64,000 bases of DNA from Microbacterium hibisci (lineage in GTDB: Bacteria > Actinomycetota > Actinomycetes > Actinomycetales > Microbacteriaceae), in the NCBI RefSeq assembly GCF_015278255.1, contig NZ_JADIJC010000004.1:1-64000 (forward strand), given 5' to 3'. How positions within the stretch are numbered: the first letter of the stretch is position 1; each line of letters opens with the position of its first letter. This document shows, piece after piece, positions 1 through 8,383 of this stretch. The notes beneath the pieces are model-generated. The model did no database searches and had not been told where the DNA came from. It saw only the letters and a list, made by a program, of their open reading frames with translations. Both the position numbers and the translations under genes were made by a program.

Positions 1-247
1 GCGTGGAGGGCGAGGCGAACAGGTTGCCCATCGCCGCACCATGCGCCAGCCCCGGCCCCACCAGCCCGCCGAACGCGGGATAGTGACCCGAACCGCCGCC
101 CACCACCACCGCAACCTGCCCGGCCGGGGACACCGTGGAGCGCACCACCCCACCCGGCACCCGACGCACATACCGGCCATTCGCCGCCACGAAACCGTCG
201 ATCATCTCATCGGCGAAATCCGCCGACTCATTCCACAACCGCGTCAT
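1..247 (-). CDS. Dihydroxyacetone kinase family protein, DhaK (DAK1) domain, partial
   Basis: Only the first 82 residues are in the window; the gene continues beyond base 1. They match the start of the DAK1 domain: a glycine-rich GGGSGHYPAFGG stretch, whose His in DhaK binds the ketose substrate covalently, followed by GPGLAHGAAMGNLFASP. The family phosphorylates short ketoses such as dihydroxyacetone, erythrulose or apulose; the substrate cannot be told here. The ATG at 247 follows a GAGAGGG ribosome site. It lies 90 bases downstream of the arabinofuranosidase gene on the same strand and is probably the last visible gene of the importer operon. A ketose kinase beside a TIM-barrel isomerase suggests an isomerase-kinase route for an unusual sugar. 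The family call is firm; the substrate is unknown. Confidence 0.85.
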   Translation of the reverse strand, partial: MTRLWNESADFADEMIDGFVAANGRYVRRVPGGVVRSTVSPAGQVAVVVGGGSGHYPAFGGLVGPGLAHGAAMGNLFASPST

Positions 248-337
248 CGCGCCCTCTCATCTCGACGGAGCCGCCGATCTCGAGCGGCCCGACCCACGCC
301 GCGACAGTAGCCGCGGTGACGTCATGTGCAACAGGTC

Positions 338-1858
338 TCACGCAGTGAGATCGAGCGCCGTCCACGAGATGCCCGGCAGCGTGACGGTGAGCAATCCGTC
401 CTCGAGCACCGCGCTCTCGTTGGCACGGGGCGTCACCGCGTCGGGTGCGTCGAGCGTGTTCCCGGCGTCCGGGTCGTCGTGCCAGATGCCTCGAGCCTCG
501 GCGATCGCGGTGACGGTGAGCGCCCGCACGTCGACCGACACGGTGACCGGCTCTTCGATCCGGTTCACCAGGAACACCGACGTGCGACCGGTGGCGGCAT
601 CCCACGTCGCCGCGGCGTCCACGGCGGGAACCTCGCCGTAGCGCTCCGTCGTGTACGTGGGGGCGGCGAGCGCGAGATCCAGCACCTCGCTCTGCGAGAG
701 GCGCGACGCGTCGGCGAACGGATAGAAGATCGTCTGACGCCACGCGGGCCCGCCCGGCTCCGTCATGATCGGGGCGATCACGTTGACGAGCTGCGCGAGG
801 CTGGCGGCCCGCACCCGGTCGGCGTGGTTGAGCAGCGAGATGAGGAGACCACCCACCACCACGGCATCCACCACGGAGTACTGGTCCTCCAGCAGCCTCG
901 GGGCGTAGGGCCACGTGTGCGGGTCGGTGATCTTGTCCTCGCGGTGGAAGCGCCGGTTGTACCATACGTTCCATTCGTCGAACGAGATCTGCATGACCTT
1001 CTCGTGCTTGAGCTCGGCGCGCACCTGGTCGGCCGTCGCGGCGACAGCCTCGATGAACCGGTCCATGCTCACCCCGGAGGCGAGGAAGCTGGCGCGATCG
1101 CCGTCGAGCTCCTCGTAGTACGCGTGGCACGAGATGTAGTCCACGACGTCGTACGCGTGGCGAAGCGCCGTGCGCTCCCACGCGCCGAAGGTGGGCATGT
1201 CGGGCTTCGAGCTGCCGCAGAGCACGAGCTCGAGGGTCTCGTCCACCCGGCGCATCGCTCGCGCGGTCTGGGCTGCCAGACGACCGTAGGAGTCGGCATC
1301 CGTGTATCCGACCTGCCAAGGCCCGTCCATCTCGTTGCCGAGGCACCACATGCGCACATCGTGAGGGGCGGGCGTCCCGTTGGCGATGCGCGCGTCCGAG
1401 AGCGCCGTCCCCGACCGCACGTTGGCATACTCGAGCAGGTCGACCGCCGCCTCGATCCCGCGCGTGCCGAGGTTGACGGCGAGCATCAACTCGGTGCCCG
1501 CCCGGTCCGACCAGCGCGCGAACTCGTCGAGGCCGACGTCGTTCGTCTCCAGTGTGTGCCACGCGAGGTCGATCCGGTTCGGTCGGTCCTCGCGCGGGCC
1601 GACGCCGTCCTCCCAGCGGTAGCTCGATACGAAATTGCCGCCGGGGTAGCGCACGGTCGACACACCCAGTTCACGGACGAGGTCGAGCACGTCGGTGCGG
1701 AAGCCGTCCTCGTCGGCGGCCGGGTGGCCGGGCTCGTAGATGCCGTTGTAGACGGCGCGTCCGAGGTGCTCGACGAACGAGCCGAACAGGCGGCGATCCA
1801 GGGAGCCCACGCGTCGCTGAGGGTCGAGGTGAACCCGCGCTTCGGATCGGGCGGCCAT
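338..1858 (-). CDS. GH51 alpha-L-arabinofuranosidase (intracellular)
   Basis: A 506-residue glycosidase that removes terminal alpha-L-arabinofuranosyl units from arabino-oligosaccharides. GH51 marks are visible: FGSFVEHLGRAVYNGIYEPGHP near residues 25-46, the acid/base Glu176 in WCLGNEMDG, and the nucleophile Glu295 in SFDEWNVWY. There is no signal peptide, so it acts on imported oligosaccharides in the cytoplasm. The ATG at 1858 has GGAG seven bases upstream. It follows the permease gene (stop at 1888) by 29 bases and is surely co-transcribed with the importer. A second GH51 at 56633-58159 is clearly divergent in sequence and belongs to a different regulon, so the two probably serve different substrates. 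Confidence 0.93.
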   Translation of the reverse strand: MAARSEARVHLDPQRRVGSLDRRLFGSFVEHLGRAVYNGIYEPGHPAADEDGFRTDVLDLVRELGVSTVRYPGGNFVSSYRWEDGVGPREDRPNRIDLAWHTLETNDVGLDEFARWSDRAGTELMLAVNLGTRGIEAAVDLLEYANVRSGTALSDARIANGTPAPHDVRMWCLGNEMDGPWQVGYTDADSYGRLAAQTARAMRRVDETLELVLCGSSKPDMPTFGAWERTALRHAYDVVDYISCHAYYEELDGDRASFLASGVSMDRFIEAVAATADQVRAELKHEKVMQISFDEWNVWYNRRFHREDKITDPHTWPYAPRLLEDQYSVVDAVVVGGLLISLLNHADRVRAASLAQLVNVIAPIMTEPGGPAWRQTIFYPFADASRLSQSEVLDLALAAPTYTTERYGEVPAVDAAATWDAATGRTSVFLVNRIEEPVTVSVDVRALTVTAIAEARGIWHDDPDAGNTLDAPDAVTPRANESAVLEDGLLTVTLPGISWTALDLTA

Positions 1859-1887
1859 GTGATCTCCGTTCTGAGTGGTGTCGTACG

Positions 1888-2829
1888 TCACTTCACGCTT
1901 CCGAGGGCGAGCCCGCCGCGCCAGTACTTCTGCAGCGCGAGGAAGGCGATGATGAGCGGGATGATCGAGAGGAACGCCCCCGTGATCATGAGGTTCCAGA
2001 TCTGCTGGCCGCCCGAGTTCTGGATCGCCTGACCCTGCCACACGCCGAGGCCGACGGTGATGGGGAACAGTCGTGAGTCGTTGAGCATCGCCAGCGGCAG
2101 GAAGTAGTTGTTCCACGTCGACACGACCGACAGCAGCAGCACGGTGACGATGGCCGGGCGCAGCAGCGGCAGGCACACCTGCAGGAAGGTGCGGTACTCC
2201 CCTGCCCCGTCGACGCGCGCGGCGTCCAGGAGCTCGTCGGGGATCGCGTCCGCCGCGTACACGCGCATGAGGTACACCGCGAAGGGGTTGAGCAGCGAGG
2301 GCAGGATCACCGCCCAGATCGTGTTGACCATGCCCACCTGGCTCAGCAGCACGAAGGTGGGGATCACCAGGGCGGTGCTGGGGATCATGACCGATCCGAG
2401 CAGGATGGCGAATGACAGGTTGCGCCCGCGGAACTTGTACTTCGCCAGGCCATAGCCGGCCAGCACCGCGAGCACGGTGGCGCCGATGCCGCCCACGAAG
2501 GCGTACAGCGCCGAGTTCGCCATCCACCGGAAGTACTCGCCGCCGTTGTACGTCGCCAGGCCGACGATGTTCTCCCACAGGTTCATCTCGCTGTCGAACC
2601 ACAGCGGGCCCCCGTCGCCGTTGAAGAGGCCGGCGGTCGACTTGGTGCTGGCGACCATCAGCCACCACAGCGGCATGACGAAGTAGAAGACCAGGATCAG
2701 CAGGAAGACGTGCGCGGGGATCAGCCCCACACGGCGGCGAGCGGATGTCGGAGGCTGCTCCCTCGTCCGCTTCGAGGCGTTCGCGCGGACGAGCGTCCGG
2801 GTCGAGGGCTGGGTTTCTTGCACGGTCAT
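1888..2829 (-). CDS. Carbohydrate ABC transporter permease, MalG/CUT1 type
   Basis: 313 residues with six predicted membrane segments after a basic N-terminal tail of about 40 residues. The EAA loop that docks the ATPase is visible as DELLDAARVDGAGEY followed by CLPLLRPA. The C-terminus ends LALGSVK, typical of the MalG-like partner. The ATG at 2829 overlaps the TGA of the upstream permease by four bases (ATGA), so translation is coupled. With the binding protein (3826-5196) and the MalF-like permease it forms a sugar importer without its own ATPase; these usually borrow a shared MsiK-type ATPase. The gene context (GH51) suggests arabino-oligosaccharides or a related pentose as cargo. Confidence 0.92.
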   Translation of the reverse strand: MTVQETQPSTRTLVRANASKRTREQPPTSARRRVGLIPAHVFLLILVFYFVMPLWWLMVASTKSTAGLFNGDGGPLWFDSEMNLWENIVGLATYNGGEYFRWMANSALYAFVGGIGATVLAVLAGYGLAKYKFRGRNLSFAILLGSVMIPSTALVIPTFVLLSQVGMVNTIWAVILPSLLNPFAVYLMRVYAADAIPDELLDAARVDGAGEYRTFLQVCLPLLRPAIVTVLLLSVVSTWNNYFLPLAMLNDSRLFPITVGLGVWQGQAIQNSGGQQIWNLMITGAFLSIIPLIIAFLALQKYWRGGLALGSVK

Positions 2830-3749
2830 GAGCTGAGCCCGCTTCGCTTCCGGTTGAAGAACATGAAGAGGTACGAACCGACCACCACGAACAGGCCGAG
2901 CGCGAACGAGATCGCGGAGGCGTAGTTGATCTGGTCGTACGAGAACGCGAGCGAGAACGCGTACATGTTGGGTGTGAAGGATGCCGTGATCGAACCCTGC
3001 GCGATGTTGCGCAGCACCTGCGGCTCGGTGAAGAACTGCAGGGTGCCGATGAGGGCGAAGACGAGGATCAGCACCATCGCGGACGAGATCATCGGCACCT
3101 TGATGCGCAGCGCGATCTGCCAGGCATTGGCTCCGTCGAGCTTCGCCGCCTCGTACACGGACGGGTCGATCCCTCGCAGAGCGGCATAGATGATGATCAT
3201 GTAGTAGCCGGCCCACTGCCACGTGACGATGTTCATGAGGCCGAAGAAGACCCATTCGGGGTCGAGGAAGTACGGCGCTTCGACGTTGAAGATGGCGGCG
3301 ATCTCTGCGATCGGACCGAAGCGCGGACTGTAGAGGAAGCCCCACATCAGCGCGCCGATGACGACGGGGATCGCGTACGGGATGAAGATCATGAGCCGCG
3401 AGAAGCTGGCGAGGCGCGTGGCCAATGCGTCGATGACCAGCGCGGCGGCGAGCGACACGATCATCTGCAGCGGTATCAGCACCGCCGAGAAGCCGACCAC
3501 CCACAGCACGCCGTTGAGGAACGCGGGGTCGGTGAACGCCCGCACATAGTTGTCGAAGCCGGTGAAGACGACGCCCTTGGTCAAGGTGCGGGTGTTCAGG
3601 CTGAGCCAGAAGGCATAGATGAGCGGCGCCGCGAGGAAGGCGAGGAACACCAGCCCGAACGGCGCCACGAAGGACCAGCCGTAAAGCGACGTCCGGGTGG
3701 CCGGCGACATGCCCTTGCGTCGGACGCGCTCAGCTGTGGACACGGTCAT
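2826..3749 (-). CDS. Carbohydrate ABC transporter permease, MalF/CUT1 type
   Basis: 307 residues with six membrane segments; the EAA loop reads YEAAKLDGANAWQIALRIKVPMI in the C-terminal third. The ATG at 3749 has a strong AAGGAG site (revcomp of 3757-3762 area). An in-frame Met lies 14 codons downstream (MSPATRTS), but the strong ribosome site favours 3749. A perfect 15-bp hairpin (3776-3809) sits between this gene and the upstream binding-protein gene, and probably lowers permease output relative to the binding protein. It partners the MalG-like protein at 1888-2829, with which it overlaps by four bases. Confidence 0.92.
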   Translation of the reverse strand: MTVSTAERVRRKGMSPATRTSLYGWSFVAPFGLVFLAFLAAPLIYAFWLSLNTRTLTKGVVFTGFDNYVRAFTDPAFLNGVLWVVGFSAVLIPLQMIVSLAAALVIDALATRLASFSRLMIFIPYAIPVVIGALMWGFLYSPRFGPIAEIAAIFNVEAPYFLDPEWVFFGLMNIVTWQWAGYYMIIIYAALRGIDPSVYEAAKLDGANAWQIALRIKVPMISSAMVLILVFALIGTLQFFTEPQVLRNIAQGSITASFTPNMYAFSLAFSYDQINYASAISFALGLFVVVGSYLFMFFNRKRSGLSS

Positions 3750-3775
3750 GAGTCGGAACTCCTTCGATCCGGGGG

Positions 3776-3809
3776 GCGGCCGATCCTGCCGGAGGGCAGG
3801 ATCGGCCGC
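3776..3809 (-). terminator. Intercistronic hairpin between binding-protein and permease genes
   Basis: Perfect 15-bp inverted repeat (3776-3790 and 3795-3809) with a four-base GGAG loop. It begins 16 bases after the TAA of the binding-protein gene and ends 26 bases before the permease ATG. No T-run follows, so it could be a partial terminator or a 3' mRNA-stabilising hairpin. Both would raise the binding protein over the membrane subunits. Confidence 0.75.
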
Positions 3810-3825
3810 GCCACTGGACGTGGGT

Positions 3826-5196
3826 TTACTTGAGGGTGAAGCCCTGCGAGGTCGCGTAGTCCTCGAGCGACTTCTGGTAGGTGGCGAGCGCCTCGTCGAT
3901 CGTGGCCGCACCCTGGAGGACGGATGCCTGAGCCTCGGTCAGCTTGTCGTACGCGAACGTCTGGAACGGGCTGAAGGTGAAGCCCTCGTAGGCCGCGGCT
4001 GCTTCGAGGAAGACGTCCTTGTTGATCTTCTGGCCGCCGAAGAAGGGGTACTCCATCTCGACGAAGTAGTCCGACTCGAGCACCGGCAGGTACGTCGGGA
4101 AGAGCGCGCCCTCCTCGATGCCGACCTTCCAGGCCTCCTCGGTGCCGAAGAGCTCGGATGCGACGAGCGCCGAGAGCTCGGGATTCTGAGCCTGGCTCGT
4201 GACGCCGAAGGACGAGCCTCCCCAGTTCACGAACACCGGGTTCTCGGGATCCCACTGCGGAAGCGGTGCGGCCGCCCACCGCGCGTCGGGGTCGGCCTCC
4301 TCCTCGAGTCCCATGAGGTATCCCGGTCCCCACGCGGCCGCCAGGTAGGTGGCGTGACGTCCGTTGACCACCGCGGTGTTGAAGTCGGGGGTGGACCGGT
4401 CGTCCGCCGAGACGACGCCCGCGTCGATCAGTTCGAACCAGTACTCCAGCACCTGCTTGGTCGCGGCGTCGTCGACCTCGATGCCGATCTCCTCGATGTT
4501 CTCCGTGGAGAAGTCGAACGGCACGTTCCCGGCTTGGGCGAACAGCGCCTGGCTGAACGACCGGCCGTTCGTCGGGTAGTTGGCGAGGAAGCTCTCCGAA
4601 CCGGCGTCCTTCAGCTGCTGGGATGCGGCTGCGAGCTCGTCCCAGGTGGTCGGCACCTCGATGCCGAACTCCTCGAGGATGTCGGCACGGTAAAGCATCC
4701 CGACGGGACCAAGATCGACCGGCACGGCGTAGACCGCGTCACCGCTCGACACGTCGCTCCATGCTCCGGGCGCGTACTGGTCCTCCTTCTCGTCGATGCC
4801 GTACTCGACGAGGTCTACGAGACCCTCACGGATGGTGAAGCTCGGGATCACCTCGTTCTCGAGCTGGATGACATCGGGAGCGCCGTTGCCTGCCTCGAGC
4901 GCCGTCGAGAACTTCGGGTAGACGTCCTTGCCGACACCGGCATTGACCCAGCACACCTGAACGTCGTCGTGGTTCTCGTTGAAGACGTCGACGACGCCTT
5001 CGAACGCCGGGTACCACGCCCACACCGTCACCTGCTCGGCATCGGCGTTGACGATGGTGTTCGCGCACGCGGCGGCGTCGCCGCCACCCCCACCGGTGCC
5101 CGCGTCGCCACCGTCGGCGTCGCCGCCGGCACATCCAGCGAGGGCGAGAGCGGCCGCGGCCGTCGCCGCCAGCCCGATCAAGCGTTTTTTGTTCAT
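3826..5196 (-). CDS. Sugar ABC transporter substrate-binding lipoprotein (CUT1)
   Basis: 456 residues. A lipoprotein signal peptide is evident: basic MNKKR, a hydrophobic stretch, and lipobox LALAGC with Cys22, followed by a Gly/Asp-rich flexible linker. The rest fits the family 1 extracellular solute-binding fold (VTVWAWYPAFEGVVDVFNENH near residue 55). It captures sugar outside the membrane for the permeases at 1888-3749. The ATG at 5196 has an AAGGA site. Its promoter, 90-120 bases upstream, carries a predicted GntR operator (5278-5292). The ligand is not evident from sequence; the neighbouring GH51 suggests arabinose oligomers, or a rarer sugar in line with the linked kinase and isomerase. 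Confidence 0.92.
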   Translation of the reverse strand: MNKKRLIGLAATAAAALALAGCAGGDADGGDAGTGGGGGDAAACANTIVNADAEQVTVWAWYPAFEGVVDVFNENHDDVQVCWVNAGVGKDVYPKFSTALEAGNGAPDVIQLENEVIPSFTIREGLVDLVEYGIDEKEDQYAPGAWSDVSSGDAVYAVPVDLGPVGMLYRADILEEFGIEVPTTWDELAAASQQLKDAGSESFLANYPTNGRSFSQALFAQAGNVPFDFSTENIEEIGIEVDDAATKQVLEYWFELIDAGVVSADDRSTPDFNTAVVNGRHATYLAAAWGPGYLMGLEEEADPDARWAAAPLPQWDPENPVFVNWGGSSFGVTSQAQNPELSALVASELFGTEEAWKVGIEEGALFPTYLPVLESDYFVEMEYPFFGGQKINKDVFLEAAAAYEGFTFSPFQTFAYDKLTEAQASVLQGAATIDEALATYQKSLEDYATSQGFTLK

Positions 5197-5277
5197 CTGC
5201 TGTTTCCTTCCGAGTGCACGGACTTCTTCGTCACCACGCTGCAGAGCCCACCGATGGACCCTCGGGAGTGATTCATC

Positions 5278-5292
5278 TTTCCTATAGGATAG
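5278..5292 (-). promoter_or_regulatory. Predicted GntR operator A and importer-operon promoter
   Basis: TTTCCTATAGGATAG on the plus strand, with a perfect 10-bp palindromic core (5280-5289). On the minus strand it overlaps a -10 element TATCCT (5291-5286) that lies 17 bp from a -35-like TGGACA (5314-5309). The same 15-mer occurs exactly, inverted, at 8238-8252, and a variant lies at 7306-7320. Repression of the importer operon by the FCD-type GntR protein (7377-8090) is inferred. Confidence 0.72.
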
Positions 5293-5319
5293 AGATGATC
5301 GGGCTCGATGTCCAGCGGT

Positions 5320-6267
5320 TCACGAAGTCGGAGCCGGCCCGAGTTCAGCGAGGAGCTTGGCCATCTGGACGTAGGCGCGATTCCGGTAGTCCACGAGCTC
5401 GGGCGTCCGCTCGGCCGGGATCGCCAGGTAACCGGCCCCGGTCTTGGTGCCGAAACGACCGGCCGCGACGTGCTCCTCGAGCGACGGCGGCGTGGCGAAC
5501 CGCTCGGGCCACCTCGTCTGCAGCGACGCATAGCACAGCGCATACACATCGAGACCGGCCATGTCGGCGATCGCGAACGGCCCGAAGAACGGCAGACGGA
5601 AGCCGAACGTCGTGCGGACGATCGTGTCGACGTCCTCCGCGGAGGCGATCCCCTCTTCGACGATCTGCGACGCTTCGTGGAAGAGCGCGTACTGCAGCCG
5701 GTTGAGCACGAAGCCGGTGGCATCCGCGACGCGGGCGGGCAGCTTGCCCGTCGCGCGCACGACGTCCTCCGCAAGCTGGATGGCGCTCTCGTCGGTGGCG
5801 TCGTGAGCGATGATCTCGACACCGGGGATGAAGGGAGCCGGGTTCGAGAAGTGCACCCCGAGGAAACGCTCCGGGCGGCTCACCGCGGGGGCCATCGACG
5901 AGATCAGGATGGTCGAGGTGTTCGACCCGATGACGGCATCCGGGGCGCACGCGGCGCTGATGCGCCGCAGCGCATCGTGCTTGATCTCGAGTCGCTCGGA
6001 AACCGCCTCCTCGATGAACGACGCATCGCGTACGGCCTCTTCGATCGACTCGGCCGCGGTGAGGTTGGCCTCGATCGTCGCGTGCGCGCCTTCGGGGAAC
6101 AGCCCCTCGGCCTCGAACACGCGGGCCTCCTCGAGCAGGCGGGTCAGGTTGTTCCGGGCGACGTCGCCCGACACATCCGAGATCGTGACGCGAGCGCCCG
6201 ACAGGGCGAGCGACTGGGCGATGCCCCCGCCCATGTAGCCGGATCCGACGACGGCGTAGGACTTCAT
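5320..6267 (-). CDS. 3-hydroxyacyl-CoA dehydrogenase-family NAD-dependent dehydrogenase
   Basis: 315 residues. The N-terminal Rossmann fold has GSGYMGGGIA at residues 7-16. The catalytic His-Glu pair of the family is present in VHFSNPAPFIPGVEII, and the C-terminal half carries the usual DATGFVLNRLQYALFHEA dimer/substrate region. Relatives oxidise 3-hydroxyacyl-CoA, L-gulonate, carnitine or other 3-hydroxy acids. Because it is flanked only by sugar genes, a sugar acid or polyol substrate, as for L-gulonate 3-dehydrogenase, seems likelier than fatty acid oxidation; this is inference. The ATG at 6267 has AGAGAAG upstream. It lies 44 bases after the isomerase gene, in the same operon. Confidence 0.8.
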   Translation of the reverse strand: MKSYAVVGSGYMGGGIAQSLALSGARVTISDVSGDVARNNLTRLLEEARVFEAEGLFPEGAHATIEANLTAAESIEEAVRDASFIEEAVSERLEIKHDALRRISAACAPDAVIGSNTSTILISSMAPAVSRPERFLGVHFSNPAPFIPGVEIIAHDATDESAIQLAEDVVRATGKLPARVADATGFVLNRLQYALFHEASQIVEEGIASAEDVDTIVRTTFGFRLPFFGPFAIADMAGLDVYALCYASLQTRWPERFATPPSLEEHVAAGRFGTKTGAGYLAIPAERTPELVDYRNRAYVQMAKLLAELGPAPTS

Positions 6268-6311
6268 GTGTTCTTCTCTCTGTTCGGCGGCGCGGGACCG
6301 CGGACGGCGGG

Positions 6312-7280
6312 TCAATGCGCGGCGGACGCCTGGGCCTCGGCTCGGTTCACCTCGGCGACCGCATGGGCCAGCACGTCCCGGACGTACTCACGGTTGGTCG
6401 CGCAGACGCCGAGGCTGTCGCCGCCGTAGTGCTCCATCAGGAAGATTCCCCGGTAGCCGCCGCTCACCGCGTCGGAGATGACCTGGCGGTAGTTGATGAT
6501 CCCCTGCTCCAACGTCGACGGCGTCGACGTCGTCAGGCCGGCCGCCTCGTCGCGGTTGTAGTTCTTGATGTGCCAGTAGTTGGCATACGGCAGGGTCTTG
6601 GCATATGCGAGCCGCCAGTCCTCGATCGGACGATGGAGACGGACGAGATTGCCGATGTCGGGATTGAGGCCGACGTTCGGCAGGTCGATCGCTTCGACGA
6701 GGCGCACCGCGTCGTCGGCCGATCCGAGATAGGTGTCCTCGTACATCTCGAGGGAGAGCTCCAGGCCGACGTCGGCGGCATGCCGGCCGAGCTGGCGCAG
6801 CCGCGACACGGCGAGAGCCCAGATCTCGGGGTCGTCGGGATCCCGCGGGCCGGGCTCGGTCCAGAACCAGAGCGCACGGCGCTGGGCCGCCGTGAACGGC
6901 TGATGCAGTCCGGTCGACACCACCTCCATGCCCCACGCGGCTGCGGCGTCGATCGTCCGGTGCGCGTAGGCGAGGTTCTCCTCGCCCTTGCCGGGCTCGA
7001 TGACACTCTTCCGCTGCACGTGCACGGACGGAGCGATGATGCCGTTCTCGGCGAAGACCGCCTTCAGCTCGAGCAGGCGAGACGGCGACATGTCGCCGAT
7101 CCGGGCGTGACTGTCAGCCAGCTCCGCCACGCCGAAGCCGACGGACGCGACAAGCCGCAGGGCCTTCGACCATTCCTCATCCGAAGCCTCGTGCAGAGGT
7201 TCGCCCGAAGATGCCGTCGTAGGCACGCCGTGCAGGCAGGTCGCGATCGGCCAACCGTCGGCCGTGAATGGTGTGGGCAT
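6312..7280 (-). CDS. Sugar (phosphate) isomerase/epimerase, xylose-isomerase-like TIM barrel
   Basis: 322 residues of the AP-endonuclease-2/xylose-isomerase-like TIM-barrel family. Candidate metal ligands sit at strand ends in the expected order: Glu in LSLEMYEDTYLG, Asp in LNPDIGNL, His in YWHIKNYN and Glu in LMEHYGGDS. Such enzymes interconvert ketoses and aldoses, or epimerise them, with a divalent metal. The ATG at 7280 has GGGAGG upstream, and an operator (7306-7320) lies 26 bases before it. With the DAK-family kinase at 1-247 it could form an isomerase-kinase pair. Possible routes are tetrulose (erythritol/threitol) or apiose catabolism; neither is proven. Confidence 0.82.
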   Translation of the reverse strand: MPTPFTADGWPIATCLHGVPTTASSGEPLHEASDEEWSKALRLVASVGFGVAELADSHARIGDMSPSRLLELKAVFAENGIIAPSVHVQRKSVIEPGKGEENLAYAHRTIDAAAAWGMEVVSTGLHQPFTAAQRRALWFWTEPGPRDPDDPEIWALAVSRLRQLGRHAADVGLELSLEMYEDTYLGSADDAVRLVEAIDLPNVGLNPDIGNLVRLHRPIEDWRLAYAKTLPYANYWHIKNYNRDEAAGLTTSTPSTLEQGIINYRQVISDAVSGGYRGIFLMEHYGGDSLGVCATNREYVRDVLAHAVAEVNRAEAQASAAH

Positions 7281-7305
7281 CGCCGCCTCCCTGCGCGGAA
7301 AACAA

Positions 7306-7320
7306 TTTCCAATAGGATAT
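7306..7320 (-). promoter_or_regulatory. Predicted GntR operator B before the isomerase gene
   Basis: TTTCCAATAGGATAT differs from sites A and C at two of 15 positions. It sits in a wider imperfect palindrome, TTCCAATAGGATATTGGAA (7308-7326 area). The minus-strand -10-like TATCCT falls inside it, as in the other two sites. It lies 26 bases from the isomerase ATG and 57 bases after the regulator gene's stop codon. Confidence 0.65.
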
Positions 7321-7376
7321 TGGAAGTATAGCGCCCGCGCGACAACCCGGCGAACGCGGATGCTCGCCCTGGAAGG

Positions 7377-8090
7377 TCAGCCGTCGGCGCGCTTGAGAGA
7401 GCGCGCGCGCACGTTCTGGATGTGCTCCCGCATCGCTGCGGCGGCAGCCTCTGCGTCGCCGGACTCGAAGGCGTCGACGATCGCGTGGTGTTCGCTGGTC
7501 GCGTCCCGCACATCTTCAGGGCCGCGGAGCGCGATCTGCCGCATGCGGTGCGTGAGCGCCCCCAGCGAGCCGTACATCTCGATCAGATAGCGGTTGCCGG
7601 CCATCTCGAAGATCGCGTTGTGGAACTCGGCGTCACTCGTGAAGTACGCCTGGGTGGCCTCGATCGGCACGGCGGACTGAGGGCCGTAGGCGACGATCTC
7701 GTCGGCGTGCTCGTCGTGGTCCCTGGTGATGCGCTTCAGCGCGGAGAGGAGCTCCGTGCGCCGCGTGTACGCCAGACGAGCCGCGTGCTCCTCCAGCAGT
7801 AGGCGGGCATCGAAGAGCTCGGCGAGCTGCGCGTCGTCGAGCGGCGGCGCCACCCGATACCCGCGCTGCGCGACCCGGGAGACCAGGCCCGTCCGCTCCA
7901 GCATGACGAAGGCCTCGCGCACGGGCGTGGGCGACACGTTGAGCGAGCGAGCGACATCCTCGATCGACAGCCGCTCACCCGAGGCGAGCCGACCATCCAG
8001 CAGTCGGCGCAGCACCGAGTCGTATACCTGCTCTCGCAGTCCGCGACGTTCGATCTCGTCCACATTCGCATTCGCGCGAGGGATCGTCAT
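7377..8090 (-). CDS. GntR-family transcriptional regulator, FadR/FCD subfamily
   Basis: 237 residues. Residues about 12-75 form the winged helix-turn-helix (LREQVYDSVLRRLLDGRLASGERLSIEDVARSLNVSPTPVREAFVMLE). The rest is the all-helical FCD ligand domain, with candidate metal-binding residues in SDAEFHNAIFEMAGN and SEHHAIVDA. FCD regulators sense small carboxylates or sugar acids. The ATG at 8090 was chosen because the helix-turn-helix starts soon after; a longer reading to 8216 would add an unlikely Arg-rich tail. The gene heads the colinear minus-strand locus, and a shared operator motif occurs at three promoters around it. The divergent GH43 gene shares its upstream region, so autoregulation through site C is plausible. 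Confidence 0.88.
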   Translation of the reverse strand: MTIPRANANVDEIERRGLREQVYDSVLRRLLDGRLASGERLSIEDVARSLNVSPTPVREAFVMLERTGLVSRVAQRGYRVAPPLDDAQLAELFDARLLLEEHAARLAYTRRTELLSALKRITRDHDEHADEIVAYGPQSAVPIEATQAYFTSDAEFHNAIFEMAGNRYLIEMYGSLGALTHRMRQIALRGPEDVRDATSEHHAIVDAFESGDAEAAAAAMREHIQNVRARSLKRADG

Positions 8091-8216
8091 CGTGTCACCC
8101 GGCCCTTCTCTCTCGGTCGCCGCATCCGCCGACGCACCTGGAAGCGTATCTCGGTGAGGAACGCGCGCAACCGCCCGTCCGCCGATGCGGTCATAGCGGC
8201 GTCGGGCGATGGACAC

Positions 8217-8252
8217 TTGACGGACGCGGCAGCGCCACTATCCTATAGGAAA
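8217..8252 (+). promoter_or_regulatory. GH43 promoter with predicted GntR operator C
   Basis: Plus-strand -35 TTGACG (8217-8222) and -10 TATCCT (8239-8244) are 16 bp apart. The operator (8238-8252) overlaps the -10 and is the exact reverse complement of site A's 15-mer. The leader to the GTG at 8384 is about 130 bases and contains a weak hairpin near 8270-8303. Because the site is palindromic, it could also act on the divergent regulator gene. Confidence 0.7.
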
Positions 8253-8383
8253 TACAATGCGGGATGGATGAACGACGGAGTCATTCATAACTCCTCCGTT
8301 CGCCCGAGGTGTCGTGCCCGGCGGTGACCCGGCCAGCCGACGCCGGATGGCGGTCCTCTCAGCGCTGAGAAGGAAAGGCACAA

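Noticed and set aside
5320..6267. Fatty acid beta-oxidation gene
   Set aside because: The domain family allows it, but no thiolase, CoA ligase or enoyl-CoA hydratase is nearby and the gene is embedded in a sugar operon.
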